Assembly: GCF_007859675.1 (NCBI RefSeq)
Contig: NZ_CP042305.1
Span: 2,852,001 to 2,916,000 of the forward strand
Direction of reading: 5' to 3'
Origin: Humibacter ginsenosidimutans
GTDB lineage: Bacteria; Actinomycetota; Actinomycetes; Actinomycetales; Microbacteriaceae
Length of the DNA stretch: 64,000 nucleotides
Shown here: piece after piece, positions 17,528 through 26,458 of the stretch
Numbering within the stretch: position 1 is the first letter of the stretch
Layout of the letters: each line of letters opens with the position of its first letter
Notes under the pieces: generated by a model
Seen by the model: the letters and a program-made list of their open reading frames with translations, nothing else
Database searches by the model: none
Told to the model about the DNA's origin: nothing
Program-made: the position numbers and the translations under genes

Positions 17528-20200
17528 GTGGCCCCACGACAGCAGAGAACGCAGTCGCATCACGCCATGCGTCGGCTGCGGTCGTGGGTGGTGCTCGCCC
17601 TTTTCGGCGGCCTCGTCGCGGGCGGGCTCGTGGTCGGAACCGCGCAGCAGCCGGCCTCTGCGGGGATGCCTTCGGTCGCCGCGGCGTCCATGTCGCTGTC
17701 CTCGGGAGCGCTCTCGTCGGGCGCAGCGTCGACCTCGCTCGCCTCCGCCGTGCGCACGGACAACGGAGGTCAGGGCGGCGACGGCGAGCACTGGCCGCCC
17801 CCTGCCCCGTTCCACGTGACGTCGCCTGCTGACGGCGCCGTAGTGACCGGACCCGTGACCACCATCGCGGGAACCGGGGGCGGGCCGAGCACGCCCGTCG
17901 TCGTGTTCGTCGACCATCATCATTGGTGCACCAGTGGGTGGCTGAGGAACCTGACGTGGTCGTGCTCCGGCCCGCCCGTCACCGCACCCGGCCTGCACAC
18001 GATCGACGTGTACCGACTGGCGTACGGGGACTGGTTCGGACACTCCACCTTCACGATCGCCACGCCTCCGCCGGCGCCGAAGGCCCCTGGCATCCTCGGC
18101 ATCGACGGGGTCGCGAACGGTGCGCTCTCCGTGCCGTCGTCGTCGGTGGCCGGCGGCCTCCGAGTCTCCGGATCGGCGGTCTACGACCCGCACTTCGCCG
18201 CCCGGGTCTCCGTGTCGTCGTCGTTCGGGGGCTGCAGTTCGGCCGTCGCGGCATCCGGCGCGTACTCCTGCACGCTTCCGAGGCCCGCAACGGGAACGTC
18301 GACGGTCACCGTGACCGAGACGATCGCCGGGGCGTCGGCATCCACACCGTTCACACTGACCGTCGTCGACGACACCCCTGTTCCCCCCGCGAACCCGGTG
18401 CCGCCGAGCATCATCTCGGTCGCGGGCGTGCACGCCGGCGTCAAGACGGTGACCACCTCGTCGCTGGGCTCCGGGCTGCTCGTCTCCGGTACCGCGGCCT
18501 ACGACCCGAATCACGAGGCGACAGTCACCATCCGCCTCACGGATGCAGGCACCTCCTGCACGGCGCCCGTCGCGAGTTCGGGAGCGTACGCCTGCGTGCT
18601 GCCGAAGCCGTCGGTCGGGCACCACACCCTCACGGTCACCGAGAGCATCGACGGGGCAGAGGCCACCGAGACCGTCGACCTCACCGTGATCGACGACTCG
18701 ACGACTCCGCTGCGCACCTTCGGGTCGTGGGCGCTGTCGATCACGGACGGGTTCGGCGTGAGCCTCGGCTCGCACACCGTGCAGGTCGGCGGCACGATCA
18801 TCGTGACGGGCCACGGCATCGGCACGGATGCCTCCGTCGTCATCGAGCTGCACTCCACGCCGGTCGTGCTCGCCCAGCTCGCCAGCACGGGCGGCTCGTT
18901 CACCCGGTCGGCGGTGATTCCCGCCGACACCGACGTGGGCGATCACACGGTGGTGGTGCTCGTGAGCGCGCCGGGCTACACGACGGACGAACGCGACGTG
19001 GCCATCACGGTGACGCCGGCGACGGTCGCCGCGGCGACCCCGCAGGCTGCGGTGGTCACCCCGCAGAGCGCGCCGAGCCCGGAGGCCGCTGCGCCGGCTC
19101 CGCTCCCCGGTGTCGTTCCCGTGCCGTCGACGCCCGCGCCCGCGCCGAAGGCGGATGCCCCGGCCAAGACATACACGGTGCACAACACCGCGAAGCTCGA
19201 CGGCGACCAGCGCACCATCCTGTCGCAGCTTCCCGCGATGAGTGACATCACGCTGGGTGCTCCGCAGGTGGCCGCGGCCGGGGGCCTCGTGGCCGGACTG
19301 ATCTTCTTGATCGCGCTGCCTGCCATCCTTCTCGAAGCCACCCTTCGCGAGAACTACGAGCGCATCTTCAAGTTCGCCGAGCCGATCAGACGCGTGTTGC
19401 GTCCGCTGGGCACGAGGGTCACCAGTCGCACCAGCGGATTCTGGGCGTGGGTGAGCCTGTACACGGTGATCGTGGCGTTCATCCTCTCGTTCGCCGACCC
19501 GAACGTGGCGCCCGACCTCAAGTCGCTGCGGCTGGTGCTGGCCCTGGTCGCCGCACAGGTTCTGCACGACCTCGTGCTCGTGCTCATCTCCGGCCGCCTC
19601 GCGAAGGCCGAGCTGCACATGGCCGTCACTCCCGTGCTGCGGCCGGGCGGCATCGTCTTCGTCGTCGGCGGCGTCATCGTGACCAGGATGCTCGGGCTCG
19701 AGCCTGGAGTGCTGTTCGGCGCCTGGCTCGTGTTGATGGCGATGGGCAGTTCGACGGGCCAGCGCGGCAAGCTCTCGCTGATCAGGGCGGCTGTGCTCGT
19801 GTGCGTCGGCCTGCTGGCGTGGGCCGGATACAGCCTGCTCACCGCCGGAGCCGACTCGTTCTGGTCGTTGCTCGGCGTCGAGTCGCTCTCCGCCGTGATG
19901 ATCGGCGCGCTCAGCGAACTCGTGATCGCGATGCTGCCGCTGACCTTCCTCGAGGGCCACGAGATCTGGGAGTGGTCGAAGTGGGCCTGGGTCGGCACCT
20001 ATGTGATGGTGGCCGCGCTCTTCACGATCGTGGTGCTGCCGCAGCCGGAGGCCTGGATCGACCTCAGCACGCCCGCCATCGTGCTCGGATCGATCTTCGG
20101 CTCGTTCGGCCTGGTCTGCATCGGCGTGTGGGCCTGGTTCAGGTTCACCACGTCGAAGGCCCTCGTGGTCGAAGAAGAGGAGCGCGACGTCGCCGCGTGA
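17528..20200 (+). CDS. Large surface protein with Ig-like repeats and C-terminal multi-pass membrane domain
   Basis: This is an 890-residue protein with no assigned function. A signal or anchor helix (WVVLALFGGLVAGGLVVG) comes first. Then comes an Ig-like domain starting VTSPADGAVVTGP, and two clearly related repeats of about 90 residues, each with GxxLVSG-type and SGAYxC motifs and a Cys pair. A further Ig-like segment and a Pro/Ala linker follow. The last 320 residues form about nine helices, beginning GLVAGLIFLIALPAILLEA, then LRENYERIF. LPLTFLEGHEIWEWSKWAW in the membrane part resembles the FGLLP-motif membrane proteins of actinobacteria. The GTG at 17528 follows GGAGAG; an upstream GTG at 17501 is possible. 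It precedes hemE. Confidence 0.75.
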   Translation: MAPRQQRTQSHHAMRRLRSWVVLALFGGLVAGGLVVGTAQQPASAGMPSVAAASMSLSSGALSSGAASTSLASAVRTDNGGQGGDGEHWPPPAPFHVTSPADGAVVTGPVTTIAGTGGGPSTPVVVFVDHHHWCTSGWLRNLTWSCSGPPVTAPGLHTIDVYRLAYGDWFGHSTFTIATPPPAPKAPGILGIDGVANGALSVPSSSVAGGLRVSGSAVYDPHFAARVSVSSSFGGCSSAVAASGAYSCTLPRPATGTSTVTVTETIAGASASTPFTLTVVDDTPVPPANPVPPSIISVAGVHAGVKTVTTSSLGSGLLVSGTAAYDPNHEATVTIRLTDAGTSCTAPVASSGAYACVLPKPSVGHHTLTVTESIDGAEATETVDLTVIDDSTTPLRTFGSWALSITDGFGVSLGSHTVQVGGTIIVTGHGIGTDASVVIELHSTPVVLAQLASTGGSFTRSAVIPADTDVGDHTVVVLVSAPGYTTDERDVAITVTPATVAAATPQAAVVTPQSAPSPEAAAPAPLPGVVPVPSTPAPAPKADAPAKTYTVHNTAKLDGDQRTILSQLPAMSDITLGAPQVAAAGGLVAGLIFLIALPAILLEATLRENYERIFKFAEPIRRVLRPLGTRVTSRTSGFWAWVSLYTVIVAFILSFADPNVAPDLKSLRLVLALVAAQVLHDLVLVLISGRLAKAELHMAVTPVLRPGGIVFVVGGVIVTRMLGLEPGVLFGAWLVLMAMGSSTGQRGKLSLIRAAVLVCVGLLAWAGYSLLTAGADSFWSLLGVESLSAVMIGALSELVIAMLPLTFLEGHEIWEWSKWAWVGTYVMVAALFTIVVLPQPEAWIDLSTPAIVLGSIFGSFGLVCIGVWAWFRFTTSKALVVEEEERDVAA

Positions 20201-20274
20201 GTGGTCCGCTCCTGTTCCGTGCGTGGCCTCGGAACTGCGGCCGCCGAGTGGGTCGGCCGCTCAGGCTGGGGTGG

Positions 20275-20280
20275 GACAAT
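20275..20280 (+). promoter_or_regulatory. -10 box GACAAT of hemE, probable leaderless start
   Basis: GACAAT ends 7 bases before the GTG start codon at 20288. The distance leaves no room for a ribosome-binding site after the expected transcript start. This decides the GTG at 20288 as the hemE start over longer frames that open at 20201. Confidence 0.5.
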
Positions 20281-20287
20281 CGGGCGT

Positions 20288-21457
20288 GTGACGTCACCCG
20301 AACCGGCCACGCAGCAGACGCGGCCCGCTCAGGGCCTGGCGGCGGAGCATCCGCTCGTCTCCGGGCTCACCAGCAGCTCACCCCTCATCACCGCATACTC
20401 GGGGCACAGGCCAGACCGTGTGCCCGTGTGGTTCATGCGCCAGGCGGGCCGTTCGCTGCCCGAGTACCGCGAGCTGCGCGTCGGCACGGCCATGCTGGAT
20501 GCCTGCCTCGACCCCGCGCTCGCGAGCGAGATCACGCTGCAGCCGGTGCGACGCCACGGGGTGGACGCCGCCATCTTCTTCAGCGACATCGTGGTGCCGC
20601 TGAAGCTCGCAGGCGTCGACATCGACATCGTTCCCGGCAAGGGCCCGGTGCTCGGTGCCCCGGTGCGCACGGCCGACGATGTGGCAGCGCTGCCCATCCT
20701 CGACCCGGATGCCCTCGCTCCCGTCGCCGAAGGCGTGCGGCAGGCCGTCGCCGGGCTCCGCGACCTCGGCGACGTGCCGCTGATCGGCTTCGCCGGCGCC
20801 CCCTTCACGCTCGCCGCCTATCTTGTGGAGGGCGGCCCCTCGAAGGACCACATCCGCGCGCGAACGCTCATGCACGCCGATCCAGACGCCTGGCGCGCGC
20901 TCATGGCATGGGCAGCCGACATCACCGGCACCTTCCTGCGCGCCCAGGTGCTCGCCGGAGCGAGCGCCGCGCAACTGTTCGACTCGTGGGCGGGCGCGCT
21001 CTCGCTCGACGACTACACGCGTCATGTCGCACCGGCATCCGCTCGCGCGCTCTCGCACGTGCGCGACCTCGGTTACCCCGACCCTGCGCACGAGAACGAC
21101 GAGGTCTCGTCGACCGTCGTCGAGCGCAACGTGCCCATCGTGCACTTCGGCGTCGGCACGGGCGAGCTGCTGCGCGCCATGCACGACATCGGCGCCGACG
21201 TCGTCGGCGTCGACTATCGGGTGCCGCTCGACGAGGCCAGCAGGCGGCTCGGCAACATCGTGCCGCTGCAGGGCAACATCGACCCCGCATATCTGGATGC
21301 CCCGTGGCCGATCGTCGAGGCGCACGTGCGCGACGTGGTCGACCGCGGCCGCAGCGCGCCCTCGCACGTGCTCAACCTCGGGCACGGCGTCCCTCCCGAA
21401 ACCGACCCGACGGTGCTCACCCGCATCGTCGACCTCGTGCACGGGCTGCCGGCATGA
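20288..21457 (+). CDS. hemE: Uroporphyrinogen decarboxylase
   Basis: HemE removes four carboxyl groups from uroporphyrinogen III to give coproporphyrinogen III. The 389-residue product has the signature [19 protein letters not shown], the catalytic aspartate region [13 protein letters not shown], and [17 protein letters not shown]. It starts at a GTG just downstream of a -10 box. Its stop overlaps hemY by four bases (ATGA), so the two are coupled and the product passes to the next enzyme. About 30 extra N-terminal residues ([15 protein letters not shown]) precede the conserved fold. Confidence 0.95.
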   Translation: MTSPEPATQQTRPAQGLAAEHPLVSGLTSSSPLITAYSGHRPDRVPVWFMRQAGRSLPEYRELRVGTAMLDACLDPALASEITLQPVRRHGVDAAIFFSDIVVPLKLAGVDIDIVPGKGPVLGAPVRTADDVAALPILDPDALAPVAEGVRQAVAGLRDLGDVPLIGFAGAPFTLAAYLVEGGPSKDHIRARTLMHADPDAWRALMAWAADITGTFLRAQVLAGASAAQLFDSWAGALSLDDYTRHVAPASARALSHVRDLGYPDPAHENDEVSSTVVERNVPIVHFGVGTGELLRAMHDIGADVVGVDYRVPLDEASRRLGNIVPLQGNIDPAYLDAPWPIVEAHVRDVVDRGRSAPSHVLNLGHGVPPETDPTVLTRIVDLVHGLPA

Positions 21458-23103
21458 CTGCCGCTGCGGACGACCTGTTCCAGCACGCGTTGCACGACGC
21501 TCCCACCCGTGTCGTGGTCATCGGCGGGGGAGCAGCCGGCCTGGCGGCCGCGCGAGAGATCGCCCGGCCGGGGTTCGACGTTCTCGTCGTCGAGGCCCGC
21601 GACGAGCTCGGCGGCAGCGTGGCACGGCACGACGTGGCCGGCATCACGCTCGACGCCGGCGCCGAGAGCTTCGCGACCCGCGGCGGTCACGTGGCGAAGC
21701 TGATCGACGAGCTCGGACTCTCCGATGACGTCGTGACCCCGCTCGCCGCCGGTGCCTGGCTGCAGCTGCCCGGGCGAGCCGTGCCCACGCCCAAGGCCGG
21801 CCTGCTCGGCATTCCGAGCTCGCCGCTCGCCGTCGACGTGATCGCCGCGATCGGCTGGGGCGGCGCGTGGCGCGCCTATCTCGACCGCCTCATGCCCGTG
21901 ATGAAGATCGGCGAGGAGCGCAACCTCGGCAACCTCGTGCGACGGCGCATGGGACGCGCCGTGCTCGAGAACCTCGTGGCGCCCGTGACCACGGGCGTCT
22001 ACTCCGCATCGCCTTTCGACCTCGATGTGCTCGTCGCGGCACCTGGGCTGAACAAGGCGATGACCAGGGCCGGCTCGCTCTCCGGCGGCGTCGCCCTGAT
22101 GCGCGACCCGGCGAAGGCGGGATCCGCCGTCGGCGGCCTCGTCGGCGGCATGGCTCGACTGATCGACGCGCTCGCCGCTGATGCCGCGGCCCGCGGCGCC
22201 GAGTTCGTCACCGGCGTCGAGGTGGTCGCCCTTCGCCCCGGCGACGATGCGCGCGCTGACGACGACGCGGCCACTGATGGCGACGCGGGCGCTGACCGCA
22301 ACGCTGTCGCCGCGGCGGTGGACGCGGCGTTCGAGGAGGGAACGGGATCCGCCGGCGATCCGGAGGGTGCGGCGGTGACGCCGCCGACGGGGGCGTCGCA
22401 TACGGAGGAGTCGGTGCCGTCCGCGCGCTGGCACGTGAGACTCTCCGACGGGCGCACGCTCGCGGCGGATGCGGTGCTCGTGGCGGCACCTGCCGGGGCC
22501 GCTCTGCGGCTGCTGGGGGAGGCATCCACGTCGCTCGAGCCGCTGCGGGAGCTCGACTGGCCGCAGGCATCCACCGTCGACATCGTGACGCTCGTGGTTG
22601 ACGACGCACGACTCGACGCCGCTCCGAGGGGCACCGGGATGCTCGTGGCCGAGACCGTCCCCGCGACCGACGTGGCCGCGAAGGCGCTCACGCACGTCAC
22701 CGCGAAGTGGCCGTGGGTGGCGAAATTGCTCCCCGCCGGCCGTCACGTGCTGAGGTTGTCGTACGGCAGAGCCGGTTCGGCGAGCCCGCTGGAGGGTCTT
22801 GACGACGCGCAGATCAGGGCCAGAGCCGTGGCGGATGCGTCGTTCCTCTTGAATATTCCGCTAGCGGAATCTAGTGTCGTCGGGTCGGACGTGGTGCGGT
22901 GGGCCAACGCCTTGCCGCTGGCGGCACAGGGCCAGCGGGAGCGACTCGCCGCAGTGCGCGAGGGCGTCGAACAGGTCGAAGGGCTGGAGGTGACGGGCTC
23001 CTGGTTGGCGGGAACCGGGCTCGCCTCCGTGGTTCCCGACGCCGGCCAGGCAGCCGAACGCATCCGCGCACTACGCTGGAAATCGTTGACCGAGAAGCAC
23101 TGA
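21454..23103 (+). CDS. hemY: Coproporphyrinogen III oxidase (HemY/CgoX type) with an acidic insertion
   Basis: This FAD enzyme oxidises coproporphyrinogen III to coproporphyrin III in the Gram-positive branch of haem synthesis. The 549-residue protein has the dinucleotide-binding motif [22 protein letters not shown] after the first strand, and a C-terminal [13 protein letters not shown] that closes the FAD site. Residues about 262-324 are an Ala/Asp/Glu-rich, probably disordered insertion ([16 protein letters not shown]) that family members generally lack. The ATG overlaps the hemE stop. A much longer frame runs upstream through hemE but is only a GC-content artefact. In relatives hemQ follows directly; here it is 16 kb away. 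Confidence 0.92.
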   Translation: MTAAADDLFQHALHDAPTRVVVIGGGAAGLAAAREIARPGFDVLVVEARDELGGSVARHDVAGITLDAGAESFATRGGHVAKLIDELGLSDDVVTPLAAGAWLQLPGRAVPTPKAGLLGIPSSPLAVDVIAAIGWGGAWRAYLDRLMPVMKIGEERNLGNLVRRRMGRAVLENLVAPVTTGVYSASPFDLDVLVAAPGLNKAMTRAGSLSGGVALMRDPAKAGSAVGGLVGGMARLIDALAADAAARGAEFVTGVEVVALRPGDDARADDDAATDGDAGADRNAVAAAVDAAFEEGTGSAGDPEGAAVTPPTGASHTEESVPSARWHVRLSDGRTLAADAVLVAAPAGAALRLLGEASTSLEPLRELDWPQASTVDIVTLVVDDARLDAAPRGTGMLVAETVPATDVAAKALTHVTAKWPWVAKLLPAGRHVLRLSYGRAGSASPLEGLDDAQIRARAVADASFLLNIPLAESSVVGSDVVRWANALPLAAQGQRERLAAVREGVEQVEGLEVTGSWLAGTGLASVVPDAGQAAERIRALRWKSLTEKH

Positions 23104-23177
23104 CCCGGTTGACGGGCAGTGAACTCGACACAGACTTAATACGCAGGCGAGTGAACATCGCAGGGGCGGGGGGATCC

Positions 23178-23627
23178 ATGAAGGGCAAGCTTCTCTTCGT
23201 CGTCGGACTGGGCGTCGGGTATGTTCTCGGCACACGCGCAGGTCGGCGCAGGTACGAACAGATCAAGTCGGCGGCTATCAAGGTGTGGGACTCCCCGGCC
23301 GTGCAGAAGCCCGTGCATTCGATGCAGGACTACGCGGCGGATCGCATCGGCGATCTCGGCGGCGCCGTCACCGAGAGCCTCAAGCGGGCCGTGACGGGCT
23401 CCGGCGGATCGAACAGCGGCGCGTCGACGAAGACTCGTGCATCGGCGAGCGGCAGGGCATCGGGTACGACCACGAGCGCGAAGAGTGCCGGGTCGAAGAG
23501 CTCTTCCGCGAAGAGTTCCGGCGCGAAGAGTTCTACGGCGAAGAAGTCCGCGAGCGGCTCCGGGTCGGCGAGCAAGGCGAAGACGTCTGGTGATGGAGCA
23601 TCCGGAACGGACGGACAGGAGTCCTGA
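23178..23627 (+). CDS. YtxH-like membrane protein with Lys/Ser/Ala-rich tail
   Basis: This 149-residue protein starts with a glycine-rich membrane helix followed by an arginine cluster (LLFVVGLGVGYVLG, then TRAGRRRYEQI), the YtxH-type pattern. The last 60 residues are low-complexity, made of Ser, Ala, Lys and Gly in repeats like SAKSSGAKSS and KKSASGSGSASK, a histone-H1-like composition that may bind nucleic acid or cell-wall polymer. It begins at the ATG at 23178 behind a G-rich leader and is followed without a gap by a holin-like gene (TGATG overlap). Its function is unknown. Confidence 0.7.
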   Translation: MKGKLLFVVGLGVGYVLGTRAGRRRYEQIKSAAIKVWDSPAVQKPVHSMQDYAADRIGDLGGAVTESLKRAVTGSGGSNSGASTKTRASASGRASGTTTSAKSAGSKSSSAKSSGAKSSTAKKSASGSGSASKAKTSGDGASGTDGQES

Positions 23628-24067
23628 TGTCAGGGGAGACGCGGTCCGAGGGGGCTTCGGACTCGCAGCGCTCGGCGGGACGTGACAGGCGCTCGCTGAT
23701 TCAGCTGATCAAGGATCTGCCGGGGCTGATCGTCGCGCTGCTGAAAGCGGAACTCGCCCAGCTCAAAGCGGAGCTGGTGCACAAGGCGACGAATGCGGGC
23801 ATCGGCATCGGCATGTTCGTCGTGGCGGCGATGCTGCTGTTCTTCATGCTCGGCGTGCTGGTGACGGCCGCGATCGCGGGAATCGCTGTGGCGCTCCCGG
23901 TCTGGCTGTCCGCGCTCATCGTCGCCGCGGGGCTTCTGGTGCTGATCGCGGTGCTGGTGCTGATCGGCATCCGCATGTTCAAGCGGGCGGGCCAGCCGTT
24001 GAAGACCGTCGACAGTGTGAAGCAAGATGTGAACGCGGTGAAGGGGCTGGGCGACTATGACCACTGA
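23627..24067 (+). CDS. Phage_holin_3_6-family (DUF1469-like) membrane protein
   Basis: This 146-residue protein has a hydrophilic start, an amphipathic helix (LIQLIKDLPGLIVALLKAEL) and two closely spaced hydrophobic helices (about residues 60-110). The family is named for similarity to holins but is common on actinobacterial chromosomes as a non-phage membrane protein. Nothing phage-like surrounds it. It starts one base inside the preceding stop and overlaps the DUF3618 gene by 11 bases, so the three form one translational unit. Confidence 0.8.
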   Translation: MSGETRSEGASDSQRSAGRDRRSLIQLIKDLPGLIVALLKAELAQLKAELVHKATNAGIGIGMFVVAAMLLFFMLGVLVTAAIAGIAVALPVWLSALIVAAGLLVLIAVLVLIGIRMFKRAGQPLKTVDSVKQDVNAVKGLGDYDH

Positions 24068-24320
24068 ACCGAATGCATCCGCGGCCGGCAAGCAGGCCGA
24101 CCAGAAGGCGAAGAGCACGGATCCCGCCGCCGACGTCGCAGCGGCACGGGCCGAGCTGGCAGCCACGCTCGACGCGCTCCAGGACAAGCTCAACGTGCCG
24201 AAGCGCATCCGCATCGCGTCGGAGGAGAATCCGATCGCGCTCGTTGCCGCGGCCGTCGGCGTCGCCGCCGCGATCGCGGGCGCGGTGTGGCTCGTGGTGG
24301 TGAAGCTGCGCTCGAAGTAG
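24057..24320 (+). CDS. DUF3618 small membrane protein
   Basis: The 87-residue product has the DUF3618 pattern: DVAAARAELAATLDALQDKLNVPKRI, then a charged stretch and one C-terminal membrane helix (VAAAVGVAAAIAGAVWLVVV) with a short basic tail. It is the third member of the YtxH/holin-like/DUF3618 trio, which recurs in actinobacteria and may form a membrane complex. No enzymatic motif is visible. Confidence 0.85.
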   Translation: MTTEPNASAAGKQADQKAKSTDPAADVAAARAELAATLDALQDKLNVPKRIRIASEENPIALVAAAVGVAAAIAGAVWLVVVKLRSK

Positions 24321-24387
24321 CGGGCGGATGCGCTCTGCCGTGGGTCTCTGAGACCAGACGTATGCGTCGAGGCTTGACGCCGAGCTC

Positions 24388-24981
24388 CTAGTCTCGGCGC
24401 GCAGGTCCGGTCTCGCGTTCGCGTGGCTCGTGGTCGCGTGGCTCTGGCCAGAGCCGCTCGATCGCGTCGAGCACGTTGTCGTACGCTGCGTCTTGGTCGA
24501 CGTCGGGCGGGGCCACGCAGGCGAATTCGAGGCTGACGGCGCCGTGCACGTGCGCCCAGACCGTGATCGCGGCCGCCAGCGGATCGGATGCCCCGCGAGC
24601 CGCCACCGCGCGCATCAGCGGCTCGAGCGCGTCGTTCGGGCCTTCGCTCTCGTAGGCGGTCAGTGCTCCGCCGAACATCAGCCGGTAGAGCGCGGGATTC
24701 TGCTGGGCCCATGACCGATAGGCGATCCCGAGCGCCCTCAGGCCGCCGTGTTCCGCCTCGTGCTGAGCTCTGGAGAACGATGCGAAGCCATGCGCGATGA
24801 CGGCCGCGAGCAGTTCGCCCTTGCCGCCGAACAGCGAGTAGACGGCCGAAGTCGAGGTGCCGGCCGTGCGCGCCACCTCGCGCAGCGAGATGCGGTCGGG
24901 ACCGTCGGCGGCGACCGCCTCGGCCGTCGCCGCGAGGAGCCGGTCGCGCAACGCGTCGTCGTAGCTGGAAGGTCTGGACAT
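24388..24981 (-). CDS. TetR family transcriptional regulator
   Basis: This is a TetR-type repressor of 197 residues. The N-terminal helix-turn-helix is ISLREVARTAGTSTSAVYSLFGGKGELLAAV, followed by a TetR_C-type ligand domain with YRLMFGGAL. The ATG at 24981 (MSRPSSYDD) sits behind GGACGAG; ATGs at 24990 and 24999 are possible, but the last lies inside the operator. It is divergent from the DUF4188 gene, and the palindrome at 24998-25023 between them is its likely autoregulatory operator. Confidence 0.88.
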   Translation of the reverse strand: MSRPSSYDDALRDRLLAATAEAVAADGPDRISLREVARTAGTSTSAVYSLFGGKGELLAAVIAHGFASFSRAQHEAEHGGLRALGIAYRSWAQQNPALYRLMFGGALTAYESEGPNDALEPLMRAVAARGASDPLAAAITVWAHVHGAVSLEFACVAPPDVDQDAAYDNVLDAIERLWPEPRDHEPRERETGPARRD

Positions 24982-24997
24982 CTCGTCCATTGTATGC

Positions 24998-25023
24998 ATA
25001 ACATCGTTACGTAACAGTGTTAT
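24998..25023. promoter_or_regulatory. 26-bp TetR-type operator between the regulator and the DUF4188 gene
   Basis: The core GTTACGTAAC is a perfect 10-bp palindrome, flanked symmetrically by ATAACA on the left and TGTTAT on the right with two unmatched bases on each side. The site lies 16 bases before the regulator ATG at 24981 and 65 bases before the DUF4188 start. It is AT-rich against a GC-rich background, which fits a divergent promoter blocked by the regulator. Confidence 0.7.
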
Positions 25024-25088
25024 GAAATCGGATAGCGCAGGTCGAGCGACACGGCGCGCGACGGTCATCCGAGGAGCGAGGAAGAGCC

Positions 25089-25613
25089 ATGAGCAGAGAA
25101 GTCTTTCCCGGGCGGTACACGGCGAGCATCGACGGCGAGACCGTCACGGTGTTCCTCATCGGCATGCGGGCGAACCGGTGGTGGCGCATCCCGCGCGTCA
25201 TGCGGGTGGCCAACCGCATGGCTCCGATGCTGCGTTACCTGTCGACGCACGAGGATGCCGGTCTGCTGAGCTTCGAGTCCTGGTTCGGCCGCACCACGGT
25301 GATCGTGTCGTACTGGCGCAGCCCCGAGCACCTGCAGCGTTTCGCGGCCGACCGGGATGCGCCGCACCTCGGGCCGTGGCGCGAGTTTCAGCGTGCGTAT
25401 TCGGGCACCGGCGACGTCGGCGTGTGGCACGAGACGTATCAGGTGCCCGCCGCCGACGCCGAAGTGGTCTACAGCGACATGCCGGAGTTCGGACTCGCGC
25501 GGGCGACGCGTCACGAGCGCATCGGCGCCGGCAAGAACACCGCGCGCCAGCGTCTCGGGCGGCAGGCCGGGCATCCGGTGGCGGCGCCCGGCGATCCCGT
25601 GCCTACGCGCTGA
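25089..25613 (+). CDS. DUF4188 family protein (putative haem-type monooxygenase/aldoxime dehydratase-like)
   Basis: The 174-residue protein matches DUF4188: FPGRYTASIDGETVTVFLIGMRANRWWRIPR at the start, then FESWFGRTTVIVSYWRSPEHLQRFA and WHETYQVPAADAEVVYSDMP. Family members are annotated as monooxygenase-like, but no activity is firmly established. It starts with an ATG at 25089 behind GAGCGAGGAAGAG. Its control by the adjacent TetR regulator suggests a role in response to a small molecule, such as detoxification. Confidence 0.8.
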   Translation: MSREVFPGRYTASIDGETVTVFLIGMRANRWWRIPRVMRVANRMAPMLRYLSTHEDAGLLSFESWFGRTTVIVSYWRSPEHLQRFAADRDAPHLGPWREFQRAYSGTGDVGVWHETYQVPAADAEVVYSDMPEFGLARATRHERIGAGKNTARQRLGRQAGHPVAAPGDPVPTR

Positions 25614-25639
25614 CCGCGGGGGATGGCGGGTCGCGCCCG

Positions 25640-26458
25640 TCAGTACGCGGCGCGGCCGGTCGTCTCGGGCGACGCAGGGATGAACCGCGCGGCCAGCGCC
25701 TCCGACCCGCGCGCGAGGATGGAAACGTCGGCGGCGACCGCGACGAAAGCGGCGCCGTTCTCGATGTAGCGGGCAGCGGCATCCAGGTCGAAGGCGTTCA
25801 CGCCGACGGGCTTGCCCGCCGCGCGCACCGCGTCGAACGTGGTCTGCACGGCGGACAGCACGTCGGGATGCGTCTGCTGGCCGAGCACGCCGAGCGACGC
25901 GGCGAGGTCGGCCGGCCCCACGAAGATGCCGTCCACGCCGTCGACCGCGGCGATCTCAGCGGCGTTGGCCACGGCATCCGCCGACTCGATCTGCACGAAG
26001 AGGGAGACGTGGTCGTTCGCGTTGCCGAGGTATCCGTCGACACGGTTCCAGCGCGCGGAGCGCGACAGGGACGAGCCGACGCCGCGCCTGCCCTGCGGCG
26101 GATAACGCACGGCGGCGACGAGCTCGCGCGCCTGCTCGGCCGTGGACACCATGGGAACGAGCACGTTCTGGGCACCGATGTCGAGCACCTGCTTGAGCGC
26201 CACGTCGTCACCGAACGGCACGCGCACGACAGGGGCGACCGGGTAGGCGGCCACGGCCTGCAGCTGCGTGAGCACGGACTGCAGCGAGTTGGCGGAGTGC
26301 TCCATGTCGATGAGCAGCCAGTCGACGCCGGATCCGGCGAAGATCTCGGCGACGAGCGGCGAGCCGGAGCACACCCACAGGCCGACGAGCGAGCGGCCGT
26401 TCTCACCCGACTGGGCGGCGAGACGATCGCGGAACGTCGACGTCAGTTGAAGCGACAC
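25640..26458 (-). CDS. hpaI: HpcH/HpaI family 2,4-dihydroxyhept-2-ene-1,7-dioate aldolase
   Basis: This is the last enzyme of the homoprotocatechuate meta-cleavage route: a metal-dependent class II aldolase that splits 4-hydroxy-2-oxoheptanedioate into pyruvate and succinate semialdehyde. The 272-residue protein has WLLIDMEHSANS (active-site His), APVVRVPFGD, FVQIESADAV (metal-binding Glu) and GVDGIFVGPADLAASLG (metal-binding Asp). The GTG start at 26458 lies 16 bases inside hpaH, so translation is coupled. It is the 3'-most gene of the minus-strand hpa operon. Confidence 0.9.
   Translation of the reverse strand: MSLQLTSTFRDRLAAQSGENGRSLVGLWVCSGSPLVAEIFAGSGVDWLLIDMEHSANSLQSVLTQLQAVAAYPVAPVVRVPFGDDVALKQVLDIGAQNVLVPMVSTAEQARELVAAVRYPPQGRRGVGSSLSRSARWNRVDGYLGNANDHVSLFVQIESADAVANAAEIAAVDGVDGIFVGPADLAASLGVLGQQTHPDVLSAVQTTFDAVRAAGKPVGVNAFDLDAAARYIENGAAFVAVAADVSILARGSEALAARFIPASPETTGRAAY

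Noticed and set aside
16679..19960. Open frame of over 1,000 codons on the minus strand across the hemA end and the membrane-protein gene
   Set aside because: Composition is Arg/His/Gly-rich with no known motif, and the plus-strand and hemA frames carry signal, domain and family features. Such stop-free frames are usual at this GC content.
19447..21453. Upstream extension of the HemY frame through the membrane protein and hemE
   Set aside because: The extension has no domain, and the ATG at 21454 overlapping the hemE stop is the normal HemY start.
23627..24067. Prophage remnant indicated by a holin-family protein
   Set aside because: No phage structural, integrase or lysis gene is nearby, and the family is common on actinobacterial chromosomes in this trio.
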